DNA from: Candidatus Poribacteria bacterium
GTDB taxonomy: Bacteria; Poribacteria; WGA-4E; WGA-3G
Direction of reading: 5' to 3'
Assembly (NCBI GenBank): GCA_003635195.1
Contig: PYIY01000084.1
Coordinates: 41,552 to 83,319, forward strand
Length of the DNA stretch: 41,768 nt
The position numbers were made by a program, and so were the translations under genes. Shown here piece by piece: positions 1 through 9,120 of this stretch (positions are counted from its first letter, which is position 1; every line of letters begins with the position of its first letter). The notes under the pieces were generated by a model, which was not told the DNA's origin, searched no databases, and saw nothing but the letters and a program-made list of their open reading frames with translations.

Positions 1-2373
1 ATCCAGGTGTTCTAATTCTTGTAATTTCTCTGGTGGTATGGGGTCGCTACGATTCAAACCGAGTGCTTTTCGCACTGCGTTGGCTAAATTGAGGTCCAGT
101 ATTGTCGGATCTGGGACAAATGTATTTGGAAGTTCCGCTTGGATATCTGATTCCAAATTCGGAAGTCGATTCAGCAACCGTTCAAGGGGTCCCATATCCT
201 GAATCGGATTTCCTTTGACATTTAAACGCGTTAAATTTGTCAAATTTTCAATAGGACTGATATCGTTGATTTGATTGTCAACAAGGCGTAATTCCGTTAT
301 TTGTGTCAAGTTGGCGAGCGGTTTTATGTCGCTGATTTCATTATATTGGAGTCGTAACTCAGTGAGTTGTGTGAGGTTGGCAAGTGGTTTTATATCCCTG
401 ATCTGATTCCTTCCGAGGGTTAAGTCTATCAATTGGGGCAGATTAGCCAGAGGTCTGATGTCACTAATCTGATTATGCCAGAGGTTGAGGTCTGTTAGTT
501 GTGTCAATCCGTTCAGAGGTGTTATGTCACTAATTTGATTGCCCAAAAGGGTTAGTTTTATCAGTTGTGTCAATCGAGTCAGTGGTGCAATATCGCTAAT
601 CTGAATTTCTTGAAGCATTAACTCAGTGAGTTGTGTCAAATTAGCGAGTGGCGTGAGATCGCTAATTGGGTTCCGATCCAGTCCTAATTTTGCCAACTGG
701 ATCAAATTACCGATAGGTTTTATATCGCTGATTTGGTTGTCCTGAAGCGATAACGCGGTGAGTTTCGTCAAATGTGTGATAGGTTTTATGTCGCTGATTT
801 GGTTGTCATGCATCGATAAGTCTGTCAGTTTTGTCAATCCTGCGATAGGTTTTATGTCACTGATTTGGTTGTCCTGAAGCCATAACTGTGTCAGTTGTGT
901 GAGGTTGGCAAGCGGTTTTATGTCGCTGATTTCATTAGATAGGAGTCGTAACTCAGTGAGTTTTGTCAATTCAGCGAGTGGTGTGATGTCGTTGATCTGG
1001 TTTTTCCAGAGAGATAAATCTTCCAACTTCGTCAATCCAGCTATGGGTGTAATGTCCCCGATTTGGTTATTAAAAAGCCATAGCTTCTTTAGTTGTGTTA
1101 GGTTAGTGATTGATTTTATATCGGTGATTTGATTGTCATACATCGATAAGTCTGTCAGTTGTGTCAATTCTGCGATAGGTTTTATGTCGCTGATAAGATT
1201 GTCTGAAAGCCGTAATTGTGCGAGTTTCGTTAACCCAGCAATTGGTTTTATGTCATTGATTTGGTTTCCGTTGAGCAATAAGTTACGAAGCTGTACGAGT
1301 CCGGCAAGCGGTTTTATGTCGCTGATTTTATTACCGTAAACTTTTAAGAATGTTAACTGTGTGAATCCTTCAATCGGTTTTATATCGCTAATTTCATTAT
1401 CGTCAAGGGATAATCTTGTCAACTGTGTCAATTCCGCAAGCGGCGTAATGTCACTGATTTGATTAGCACCGAGGTATAGTTCCGTCAACGCTGACAATCC
1501 CGCAAGCGGTGTGAGATCATTGATTTGATTCTGTCTAAGATTTAACGACTTCAACTGCGCTAACTCAGTGAAGGGTGTGATGTCCTTAATCTGATTGTTC
1601 CAGAGCCGCAACCATGTTAGTTGTGTCAATCCTGCGAGTGGCTTGATGTCGCTAACTTCATTGTCCATGAGGGTTAGCTCTGTGAGTTTCGTCAATTCCG
1701 CGAGGGGTGTGATGTCCGTAATTTGATTGTTATCAAGCCATAATGTTATCAGTTTCGTCAGTCCTGCGATAGGTTTTATGTCGCGAATCTGATTTTCTAT
1801 GAGATATAACTTTTCCAGTTTCGTCAATTCCGCAAGCGGTGTGATGTCGCTGATTGGATTATTCGCGAGGTTTAGTGCTGTGAGCTGCGTCAATCCTGCG
1901 ATAGGTTTTATGTCGCTGATCTGATTTTTACTACACCATAACTCTTTGAGTTTCATCAATCCCGCGAGGGGTGCGATGTCCTTGATTTGGTTGCGGTAGA
2001 TTGATAATTTTGTGAGTTTCGTTAATCCAACGAGTGGTTTGATGTCGCTGACTTGATTTCCTCCGAGGGATAGTTCTGTCAAGTTTGTCAAGTCAGCGAT
2101 TGGCTTGATGTTACTGATTTGGTTGTCGCGAAGTTCTAAGGTCGTTAGCACCGTTGCTTTTTCCAGTCCTGTTAAGTCTTTTATGCCTTTTTCTCTGGCA
2201 TCTAAACTCCCTAATTTTTCCAACGCCATTTGTGGAATAGGATCCGTTGGACCTAAACCGAGTGCCTCTCGCAGGGCAGCAGCTAAGTTCACATCTGGTA
2301 TTGTCACAGCATGGCTGGATGAATAAGTGAGTGAAGCTATGAGTATTGTGAGCATCAGGCAAAAACTTTTCAT
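1..2373 (-). CDS. Exported leucine-rich-repeat (internalin-type) protein, C-terminus outside window
   Basis: The frame is open from an ATG at 2373 to the window edge (791 codons, no stop). A signal peptide (MKSFCLMLTILIASLTYSSS) is followed by a cap module with the sequence LAAALREALGLGPTDPIP. Then come 22-residue LRRs of the form LTxLxxLxLxxNxIsDIkPLa. The conserved ISDI-type codons recur every 66 bp from 2108 down to 260, giving 29 motif positions with no indel. Near the window edge (about 1-120) a second cap-like module appears (LANAVRKALGLNRSDPIP), so another LRR block or domain probably follows. The fold is a solenoid for protein or glycan binding in the envelope or outside the cell; the ligand is unknown. 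It lies 60 bp downstream of the cytochrome gene with a terminator-like hairpin between them. Confidence 0.9.
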   Translation of the reverse strand, partial: MKSFCLMLTILIASLTYSSSHAVTIPDVNLAAALREALGLGPTDPIPQMALEKLGSLDAREKGIKDLTGLEKATVLTTLELRDNQISNIKPIADLTNLTELSLGGNQVSDIKPLVGLTKLTKLSIYRNQIKDIAPLAGLMKLKELWCSKNQISDIKPIAGLTQLTALNLANNPISDITPLAELTKLEKLYLIENQIRDIKPIAGLTKLITLWLDNNQITDITPLAELTKLTELTLMDNEVSDIKPLAGLTQLTWLRLWNNQIKDITPFTELAQLKSLNLRQNQINDLTPLAGLSALTELYLGANQISDITPLAELTQLTRLSLDDNEISDIKPIEGFTQLTFLKVYGNKISDIKPLAGLVQLRNLLLNGNQINDIKPIAGLTKLAQLRLSDNLISDIKPIAELTQLTDLSMYDNQITDIKSITNLTQLKKLWLFNNQIGDITPIAGLTKLEDLSLWKNQINDITPLAELTKLTELRLLSNEISDIKPLANLTQLTQLWLQDNQISDIKPIAGLTKLTDLSMHDNQISDIKPITHLTKLTALSLQDNQISDIKPIGNLIQLAKLGLDRNPISDLTPLANLTQLTELMLQEIQISDIAPLTRLTQLIKLTLLGNQISDITPLNGLTQLTDLNLWHNQISDIRPLANLPQLIDLTLGRNQIRDIKPLANLTQLTELRLQYNEISDIKPLANLTQITELRLVDNQINDISPIENLTNLTRLNVKGNPIQDMGPLERLLNRLPNLESDIQAELPNTFVPDPTILDLNLANAVRKALGLNRSDPIPPEKLQELEHLD

Positions 2374-2382
2374 AATATTTTA

Positions 2383-2422
2383 GATGCTTGAAAACGATGG
2401 GCGCGTCCCGAGGGTCGCGCCC
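2383..2422 (-). terminator. Hairpin terminator after the cytochrome gene
   Basis: Arms GGGCGCG (2399-2405) and CGCGCCC (2416-2422) pair perfectly, with an inner CCC/GGG pair. On the minus strand they are followed by ATCGTTTTC. It lies between the stop of the 2434-6345 gene and the LRR start, so it probably limits read-through into the LRR gene. Confidence 0.6.
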
Positions 2423-2433
2423 AATACGTATTA

Positions 2434-5400
2434 TTATCCTTTGTTCAGGACTTCGTCCAGATTCAGGATTAGGTTCGCAATCATCGTCCATGTAGCGACT
2501 TCAACTGCATCTAAGGTTTCGTCAGGTGTCGATTCACCGACAGCGATCAATTCCTTGGCTGCTTCTGGGTTCGCTGCCAACTCCTGATGGTGTGCTTGGA
2601 AAGTCTCCAACAACAGTGCTGCCTCCTTGGGTTTCGGGAGTCGAGCGGTCGCTGTTTCAAAGAGGTAAGCCATGCGCTCTTCTGTCGTCGCGCCACCCTC
2701 TTTAACGGTACGCTCTGCGAAAGCACGCGCCGCTTCAAAGAACTGCGGGTCGTTCATCAGCATTAACGCCTGCATCGGTGTGTTCGTACGTTCACGGCGG
2801 ATTGTGCAAGCTTCACGTGATGGCGCGTCCAGAATGTTCATCTGTGGCGGTGGTGCAGTGCGTTTCCAGAATGTGTAGAGACTCCGGCGATATACTTTAT
2901 CTGCCCCCGCATCTTTAACAAACGTGTCGGTGTTGGACCCAGTAAACCCGACGGCTTTCCAGAGACCATCGGGTTGCGGCGGTTTGACGCTCGGACCGCC
3001 AACTTTAGTATACAACAAGTCACTAACAGCAAGTGCATTATCGCGCACGGTTTCAGCATCAAGTCGGTACCTTGGTGCGCGCGAGAGCAGCGCGTTATCA
3101 GCATCGCGTTCCAGTTTTTCAGGCGTGACCTGTGCGCTCTGACGATATGTCGCTGATGTGAGCATCAATTTCAGCATCGTTTGAATATCCCAACCAGAGG
3201 CAATAAATTCGGTTGCTAACCAATCAAGGAGTTCGGGATGCACCGGTGGTGTACCTTGTGTGCCAAAGTCTTCTGCTGTTACTACAATGCCAGCACCGAA
3301 GAGGTCTTGCCAGAAACGATTGATCGCAACACGGGCGGTGAGTGGATGTTCGGGTGAAAGCAGCCACTTGGCAAAACCGAGACGATCTGGCGTTGCATCT
3401 TCTGGCATCGCGGGAAGCACTGCTGGGGTTTGCGGAGAGACCTGTTCACCAGGGTGCTGATATTCACCACGTGCCAAAACGTAGGCACCTCGCGGTTCAG
3501 CTCGCTCCTGCATCACAAGCGTCGTCGTTAGCGAACCGTCGAGTGTATTCCGCTTCTGCCGTGTCGCTGCTAAGTCAGCAACAACCTCTTTCAAATCCGC
3601 GAAGGCACGGTGTGCATTTTCGTTGACGGATTTGTCAAGCGTGATGTTTGCCCGGTAGTAATCTCTGATTTGATCCTTCTGTGCTGTCTCGCGTTCACCG
3701 CGAGCCGTACCAGCGATATCTACAATGTTAGCAGGCAGCATTGGCGGCGCACTTTCCATACGGAAGTAGAAGCCAGAGGGACCTGAGTAGTTGACAATTT
3801 TCAGGAGTAGCGTGTTGTTGCCAGGTTTGAGTTCCACCTGCACCTGTTCTTGATCGGCAGTGGCATCCCGCTGGACGTTTTTGGCAAGGAGTTCGGTGCC
3901 GTTCATCCAAACCTTCAGGGCATCGTTGCTCCCGATATACAGCAATGCTTTCTGTTGCGTAACGGAGGAGATGTTTCGGAAGATATAGGTGGCACTGTTT
4001 TCGCCGACGATGTCGTTATGCACTTGTTCGTCAACCCAGTGGCTCTGCTGTTCCCATTTGATGGTTTTGTCGTTCACCTTAAACGTGTCGCCTGCATTGA
4101 CACCTTTCGTTTCGGGTTCATAAACCTGATAGAATGCGAGATTGCCGTGTTCAGCGGTAAACGGACCCGCAGCGTGCCAGTTTCCTAATCCTATCTTAGA
4201 ACCTATGGGGTAAACGGTTGCGGCATCTGTGAGCGCAAGTCGGAATCGTCCTAATTGCTTCTGACGCAGATCGAACTCATGCTTAAGGCGAATTTTCAAC
4301 CGACCGCCTTCCATCCCAAACGGTGCAGCAACAAGGAAGATCGCTTGTCGATTTTCGTTTCTTCTGTCAAGTGCCCATCCAGTTTCCGGTTTATCGTCAA
4401 GCGCGTTTGCAATAACACCACCGAGATTGTCTTCACCCATGACCTGTTCGTGATCTGCCCACGCTTGCACGATTTGGACGGGTGTCCAGGGGTCAGTTAC
4501 TTCGGTATCTTCAGTCTCATTTTCCGCACTTGCATCATCTGTAGGCGTGCTTTCTGCTTGTGTCTCAGCATCTGTATCATCTGTAGGTGTGCTTTCCGCT
4601 TGTGCTTCGGCATCAGCAGTTTCGTTTTCCGCTTGTGCCTCAGTATCGGCATCAGGTGTATCCTCTGCTTGCGCTTCAGTGTCAGCATTAGTATCAGGTG
4701 TGCTTCCGGCTTCTGCATCGGCGGCTTCGACTTCCGTTTGCGTCTCAGTGTCCGCGTCGCCATCGCTACTTTCTGCTACTGGAGATTCATCGCTCTCTGC
4801 TGCGGGTGGCGCAATGAAGAGCGCGAAATCGGTCAGGACAACGTTGCCGTTACTGCTTCTGCCGATCCCACCCTTCGGCAAGGATTCGTGCTTGATACCT
4901 TCCAGTCGCACTGCACTCCATTTGTCGGGTGGCAGATCTACAATGACCTCGTAGGTTTCCTGTTCGGGATTGGTGCCGCTGACCAATATGGAGTTATCCT
5001 CTAAAACTTCGAATGTCGCCCCACCTTTTGAGTAAAGCGATGTCGGTTTGAGGGTTGTCCAGCGGGGCATCCTGTTTTCCCACGCGATTTGAGTCGCATC
5101 AAGTTCAGGGATGGGTGCTTTGGTTTGGGCATCTAATTCGGCGATCTGTTCATCAAACGCTGCGAGTTCTGCTTTCTGCTCTGGTGTCGGCAACTTCACG
5201 ACAGGCGGAGAATCCTTACGGTTGCCGTCCATTGCGTTTTCGGTAATGTTGTTGAAATAGGCGTAAAGTTGATAGAATTCCTTCTGCGTAATCGGGTCGT
5301 ATTTATGGTCGTGGCACTGCGCACAGCCAACGGTTAATCCCATCCAGACAGTTGAGGTGGTGTTTGCTCTGTCAATAGCGTATCGGACGTAGTATTCCGC

Positions 5401-6345
5401 ATCAATCGAACCGCCTTCGCTTGTTGTGACGTGGCATCGGTTGAAACCGGTGGCGACGCGTTGATCAACCGTCGGCTCCGGTAATAGGTCACCCGCCAAC
5501 TGCTCCGTCGTAAACTGATCGAACGGCATGTTTTTGTTGAACGCATTGATCACCCAATCCCGGTAGGGCCACATTTCGCGGTAGTTATCTAAATGGAGTC
5601 CATGCGTATCGCCATACCGTGCGACATCTAACCAAAAGCGACCGAGATGTTCGCCGTATTCCGGTTTCGCCATGAAGGTATCAATCAGTTTTTCGTAAGC
5701 ATCAGGGGAATCGTCTGTGAGGAATTGATGGATCTCTTCGCGCGTCGGTGGTAGACCGGTAAGATCGAAACTTAAACGTCGGATGAGTGTCCGTTTATCC
5801 GCTTCACTTGCAGGGGTGAGTCCCTCTTTTTCAAGGCGTGAGAGGATGAACGCGTCAATCGGGTTTCGCACCCAGTCTTTGTTCTTGACAGTAGGTGGCG
5901 TTGGGCGGACGGGTGTTGTGAACGCCCAGTGTTCTTCCCATTTCGCACCTTCGCGAATCCACTGCGTGACGGCTTCAATCTGCTCCGGTGTTAGCGTCTT
6001 GTTGAAGTCGGCTGGTGGCATACGGTAGGTGTCATCCTCGGATACGATGCGAAGATGGAGTTCGCTCTCTTCGGGTTTACCGGGAACGATGACGGGGTAT
6101 CCGCTCGGTTCAGAGAACGCGCCTGCTTTCGTGTCAAGCCGGAGGTCAGCCTGTCGGGTCTTGGCATCTGGGCCGTGGCAGGCGAAGCAGTTATCTGCAA
6201 GAATTGGACGGATGTCAAGATTGTAATTCAAAGTGGCTTGTGGTGTCTCGTGATGTTCCGCAGATGCCGTGGGAAGTCCAAACACGGCGATGCAGAAACA
6301 CACCAACGTAGCGAATAGTGGAATCGTATTATTAGCGATTTTCAC
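2434..6345 (-). CDS. Planctomycete-type secreted cytochrome: PSCyt1, DUF1549 (PSCyt2), DUF1553 (PSD1)
   Basis: A 1303-aa protein starting at GTG (6345) behind GGGAG. It has a signal peptide (about 1-29). A CxxCH haem or metal motif at 53-57 (CFACH) lies in a PSCyt1-like segment. A DUF1549-like region (about 158-375) carries a second CxxCH at 341-345 (CAQCH). A jelly-roll-like segment lies around 680-860. A DUF1553-like region starts near 950 and runs to the C-terminus (RVAINRFWQDLFG, TNTPMQALMLMNDP). In Planctomycetes and Poribacteria this architecture is common and linked to catabolism of complex carbohydrates outside the cytoplasm; the reaction is not established. Odd feature: residues about 512-616 are an acidic low-complexity insert of A, E, D, T and S repeats. 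Confidence 0.92.
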   Translation of the reverse strand: MKIANNTIPLFATLVCFCIAVFGLPTASAEHHETPQATLNYNLDIRPILADNCFACHGPDAKTRQADLRLDTKAGAFSEPSGYPVIVPGKPEESELHLRIVSEDDTYRMPPADFNKTLTPEQIEAVTQWIREGAKWEEHWAFTTPVRPTPPTVKNKDWVRNPIDAFILSRLEKEGLTPASEADKRTLIRRLSFDLTGLPPTREEIHQFLTDDSPDAYEKLIDTFMAKPEYGEHLGRFWLDVARYGDTHGLHLDNYREMWPYRDWVINAFNKNMPFDQFTTEQLAGDLLPEPTVDQRVATGFNRCHVTTSEGGSIDAEYYVRYAIDRANTTSTVWMGLTVGCAQCHDHKYDPITQKEFYQLYAYFNNITENAMDGNRKDSPPVVKLPTPEQKAELAAFDEQIAELDAQTKAPIPELDATQIAWENRMPRWTTLKPTSLYSKGGATFEVLEDNSILVSGTNPEQETYEVIVDLPPDKWSAVRLEGIKHESLPKGGIGRSSNGNVVLTDFALFIAPPAAESDESPVAESSDGDADTETQTEVEAADAEAGSTPDTNADTEAQAEDTPDADTEAQAENETADAEAQAESTPTDDTDAETQAESTPTDDASAENETEDTEVTDPWTPVQIVQAWADHEQVMGEDNLGGVIANALDDKPETGWALDRRNENRQAIFLVAAPFGMEGGRLKIRLKHEFDLRQKQLGRFRLALTDAATVYPIGSKIGLGNWHAAGPFTAEHGNLAFYQVYEPETKGVNAGDTFKVNDKTIKWEQQSHWVDEQVHNDIVGENSATYIFRNISSVTQQKALLYIGSNDALKVWMNGTELLAKNVQRDATADQEQVQVELKPGNNTLLLKIVNYSGPSGFYFRMESAPPMLPANIVDIAGTARGERETAQKDQIRDYYRANITLDKSVNENAHRAFADLKEVVADLAATRQKRNTLDGSLTTTLVMQERAEPRGAYVLARGEYQHPGEQVSPQTPAVLPAMPEDATPDRLGFAKWLLSPEHPLTARVAINRFWQDLFGAGIVVTAEDFGTQGTPPVHPELLDWLATEFIASGWDIQTMLKLMLTSATYRQSAQVTPEKLERDADNALLSRAPRYRLDAETVRDNALAVSDLLYTKVGGPSVKPPQPDGLWKAVGFTGSNTDTFVKDAGADKVYRRSLYTFWKRTAPPPQMNILDAPSREACTIRRERTNTPMQALMLMNDPQFFEAARAFAERTVKEGGATTEERMAYLFETATARLPKPKEAALLLETFQAHHQELAANPEAAKELIAVGESTPDETLDAVEVATWTMIANLILNLDEVLNKG

Positions 6346-6458
6346 TGGAAGTTTCTCCCTTTTTCAGCGTTGTAGTCTGTAGTTTGCTCAAAACACAAGC
6401 TGCAACGTGCTACAGCAGAATTATTGGCAATTGTGACGTTTAGTTAGACGAAAGGTTT

Positions 6459-6472
6459 AGCAACGTTGCTAT
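6459..6472. promoter_or_regulatory. 14-bp perfect palindrome upstream of divergent genes
   Basis: TAGCAACGTTGCTA is fully self-complementary. It lies in the 252-bp gap between the divergent cytochrome and PD-(D/E)XK-like genes, about 65 bp upstream of the plus-strand -35 box. It may be an operator, but no regulator is identified. Confidence 0.3.
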
Positions 6473-6535
6473 ATTTTACGATACAGTGGGGTCCTTGTCA
6501 AATATTTTTCTACTTGATTGGACATTCAGTTTTTG

Positions 6536-6564
6536 TTGATACCCTATATGCGGTGTGATATAAT
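6536..6564 (+). promoter_or_regulatory. Sigma-70-type promoter, TTGATA-N17-TATAAT
   Basis: The -35 TTGATA (6536-6541) and -10 TATAAT (6559-6564) are separated by 17 nt. AAGGAG at 6585-6590 lies 7 nt before the ATG at 6598, giving a short leader of about 27 nt. Confidence 0.8.
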
Positions 6565-6597
6565 TCTAATAATTACCAATCCTCAAGGAGCAACAGA

Positions 6598-7221
6598 ATG
6601 CCATTTAGTGATTTCAAAACTATCCCTGATGTTCAGGAAAAATTCATGATTCGGCATGTAGAAGATGATTTCATAGCACCTGAAAACACCGTAGAGCCTT
6701 CCGAACAATTTCTACAGGAATTAGAATTTAGCCGCCAATACATTGATGTTTTCGCTTCCGAGGGAGCAAGGTGTGAAGCTGTTATCTTTCCAGTTTTACG
6801 CGAGGTTTATAAAGGATATGCTGAACACTACGCGCTCTGGATAAAAAAAGCGATCGCTTATGATGAGATGCTGAGCGGCATCCCAGATTATTTTATTTCA
6901 ACACGCTCTGAGTTGGGTAAACTCGTTGTCGGCACACCGTTAATAATGCTCGTTGAAGCGAAGAAAAACGATTTTGAACAAGGCTGGGGACAATGCCTAT
7001 CAGAGTTGGTGGCTGCCCAAAAAATCAATGTCGATCCGGATATCCCCGTCTATGGTATCGTTAGTGACGGAACATGGTGGCAATTTGGGCAGTTAGTTGG
7101 CGATACCTTCATTCAAAACAGAACAAGTTTTAGCGTGGATAATTTGCCTGTACTATTTAGTGCCATTGATGCTGTCTTCAAAGCGGCAAGCGAGGTTTCT
7201 CAAAACAACTCTACTGCGTAA
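6598..7221 (+). CDS. PD-(D/E)XK nuclease-like protein
   Basis: A 207-aa protein. The segment PDYF (P96-D97), then VEAKK (E120, K122), then a glutamine-bearing helix (about Q128-Q132) matches the PD-(D/E)XK nuclease core order. Similar free-standing proteins are common in cyanobacteria and PVC-like genomes, often of unknown function. No methylase or specificity partner is adjacent. The gene has its own promoter and a good RBS, and its 3' end is 10 bp from the convergent methyltransferase. It has no signal peptide or membrane segment, so it is probably cytoplasmic. Nuclease activity is inferred from the motif only. Confidence 0.55.
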   Translation: MPFSDFKTIPDVQEKFMIRHVEDDFIAPENTVEPSEQFLQELEFSRQYIDVFASEGARCEAVIFPVLREVYKGYAEHYALWIKKAIAYDEMLSGIPDYFISTRSELGKLVVGTPLIMLVEAKKNDFEQGWGQCLSELVAAQKINVDPDIPVYGIVSDGTWWQFGQLVGDTFIQNRTSFSVDNLPVLFSAIDAVFKAASEVSQNNSTA

Positions 7222-7231
7222 GCAATTTTGT

Positions 7232-8011
7232 CTATTCTGTTGCAACCTTCTCAAAAATGATAACATGCTGCCACGGTAGGGCATCCAGGGTCTCTACCCA
7301 AGAAAGCGGATGTGGTGTTGCCTCTTTAATCACCTGCAATTCGCTCATCTTGTGCAAACGCTTAATCGGCACATTCGGGTCCTCCAAGCGATATTCTACA
7401 AAAGCCACCCTACCGCCTGTTTTCAGACCCCGGCAGATGTTCTGCATCATCTCATACGGATGCGAAAATTCGTGGTAGACATCTACCATGATCACCAAAT
7501 CGAGTGAGTTCGGTGGCAGTTTCGGATCGGTAATCGTGCCTAAGACCCCTTTAATATTGGTAATACCTTCTTCCGCCATTTTCTCAGCAAGGATGTCAAG
7601 CATTTCCTGCTGAATTTCAACCCCGTAGATGATCCCTGTCTTACCGATTTTCGGTGATATCCGCCGAGCGATGTACCCCGTACCGACTCCTATATCCGCT
7701 ACGACATCTCCCTCCTTGAGTTTCAACATTTCAATAAGGCGATTCGGCATCTCTTCACGTTCGCGTTCTGGACGTTCTAACCATCCTGCAGCGAGATGTC
7801 CCATCACGTGAGAGATTTCGCGTCCCATATAGATTTTGCCGATCCCATCTCGGCTGGGTGTACGGTGTTCATAGCGCGTACTCACCGGACGCGTCTGATC
7901 GTCACTCGGTACAGTTGCTGTGTAGTTCAACAGCAACATTGCACCCACGATACCACCGAGGATAACAAACCCACGGCGTGTACCACCTGCTTTTTGACGG
8001 TTTTTCAACAT
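7232..8011 (-). CDS. Membrane-anchored class I SAM-dependent methyltransferase
   Basis: A 259-aa protein. An N-terminal hydrophobic anchor (about 14-31) follows basic residues. The SAM-binding motif I is VVADIGVGTGY (about 103-113), with an acidic post-I residue at E132 and a motif-IV-like LVIMVDVYHEF. The family fold is well supported; the substrate is unknown. Its RBS (GGAAGG) lies inside the end of the upstream oxidoreductase gene and the two are 4 nt apart, so they are probably cotranscribed and translationally coupled. Confidence 0.8.
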   Translation of the reverse strand: MLKNRQKAGGTRRGFVILGGIVGAMLLLNYTATVPSDDQTRPVSTRYEHRTPSRDGIGKIYMGREISHVMGHLAAGWLERPEREREEMPNRLIEMLKLKEGDVVADIGVGTGYIARRISPKIGKTGIIYGVEIQQEMLDILAEKMAEEGITNIKGVLGTITDPKLPPNSLDLVIMVDVYHEFSHPYEMMQNICRGLKTGGRVAFVEYRLEDPNVPIKRLHKMSELQVIKEATPHPLSWVETLDALPWQHVIIFEKVATE

Positions 8012-8015
8012 CGGG

Positions 8016-9056
8016 TTACCACCTTCCGAGATAGAGGCCTCGGTTTTCCATTGGTATCGTCACCCGTTTGCCTTGCTGCCGTTGTGAATCGACAATGGCG
8101 AAGACCATCTCAGTGCTGCGGTGCGCGAGATGAATATTACCGCATGTTTCGGTATCTGTCTCAATCGCATCAACGATGTCTTCAATACAACCGACAGTAC
8201 CGCTTTTCCTTTCGTAGGGCGGGAATTGCGCTTCCAAAATCTCGTTAAACTGCCCTTGCCGTTTGCGGAGATGAAAACCGAGTCCATTATTGAGAGCACG
8301 AATTGTGCCTTCGCTGCAATTCACCTCAAATTCATAAGCCGTGCCGGGAATGCTAATACCGTTAATACCGTTCTGAAAACGGATAAATCCCATTACGATA
8401 CCCGGATCGGTTTCAGTGCGATTGTCCTCAAAGTCAGCATCGTCAACGGCGACGTTGCCTTGCACATATTCTATTGGAGAATCGCTTGCCAAAAAGAGGA
8501 GCATATCCGCTGCGTGTGTATATCCCCAGAGGGCGGAACCCCCGCTATAGGCGATGATAGAACGCCTGTCGCCGAGTTCGCCGCTTTCGAGGATTTCACG
8601 CATTTTGATGTATCCCGGTGTGTAACGGCGCTGCGTGCCGAGGTTGAATTTGACCTTGTGTTTTTCGCAGACCTCTACCATGGCATCCGCCTCTTCCATA
8701 GAAGCACAAAGCGGTTTATCGCAATAGATGCCCTTCACACCGTTTTCCGCAGCGAATGCTGTAATCTCGGCATGGTTGCCAGGGCGTGTGGCGATACTGA
8801 CAATATCGGGTTTCTCTTCAACGATCATCTCACGATAATCTAAGTAGTACTTCGGTATCTCCCATTTGTTGCAGACGTATTGTGCCTTGTCTTCAACGAC
8901 ATCTGCGGCGGCAATAAGGTCTGTCCGCTCGAAAGCAGTATATCCTGCGGCGTGCGAATAGGGTAACGCGCCGTGTGGTGTCGCACGGACCTCTTCATCA
9001 ATTGTACCACCCATTCTGCCACAGCCGACGATGCAAGCACGATATTGCGTTTCCAT
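8016..9056 (-). CDS. Gfo/Idh/MocA-family oxidoreductase
   Basis: A 346-aa protein with an N-terminal Rossmann NAD(P) motif (VGCGRMGG), the YCDKPLC segment carrying the conserved lysine, and the family's C-terminal alpha/beta domain (SGGSALWGYTHAADML). The length is typical. These enzymes oxidise or isomerise sugars and polyols; the substrate cannot be told from sequence. GGAGG lies 6 nt before the ATG. It sits immediately upstream of the methyltransferase and next to PhyH and enolase-superfamily genes, in keeping with a sugar-catabolism block. Confidence 0.88.
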   Translation of the reverse strand: METQYRACIVGCGRMGGTIDEEVRATPHGALPYSHAAGYTAFERTDLIAAADVVEDKAQYVCNKWEIPKYYLDYREMIVEEKPDIVSIATRPGNHAEITAFAAENGVKGIYCDKPLCASMEEADAMVEVCEKHKVKFNLGTQRRYTPGYIKMREILESGELGDRRSIIAYSGGSALWGYTHAADMLLFLASDSPIEYVQGNVAVDDADFEDNRTETDPGIVMGFIRFQNGINGISIPGTAYEFEVNCSEGTIRALNNGLGFHLRKRQGQFNEILEAQFPPYERKSGTVGCIEDIVDAIETDTETCGNIHLAHRSTEMVFAIVDSQRQQGKRVTIPMENRGLYLGRW

Positions 9057-9120
9057 TGGATTCCTCCATTATGTTTCGCTGTTGAGATCAGAAGATTGTT
9101 CCTGTTGTGAAAGGTTTTCG

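Noticed and set aside
899..1339. Short plus-strand ORFs opposite the LRR gene
   Set aside because: They mirror the LRR codons in antisense and have no RBS.
1..2110. Regular 66-bp repeat array as a possible CRISPR or tandem satellite
   Set aside because: The period equals 22 codons in one open minus-strand frame and encodes LRRs; there are no unique spacers.
2371..2373. Retron or reverse transcriptase in the gene-free regions
   Set aside because: No reverse-transcriptase motif (such as YxDD) was found in any frame examined in the window.
4255..5004. 249-codon plus-strand ORF
   Set aside because: Antisense to the low-complexity part of the cytochrome gene; the Cys/Arg/Ile-rich product is an artefact of that composition.
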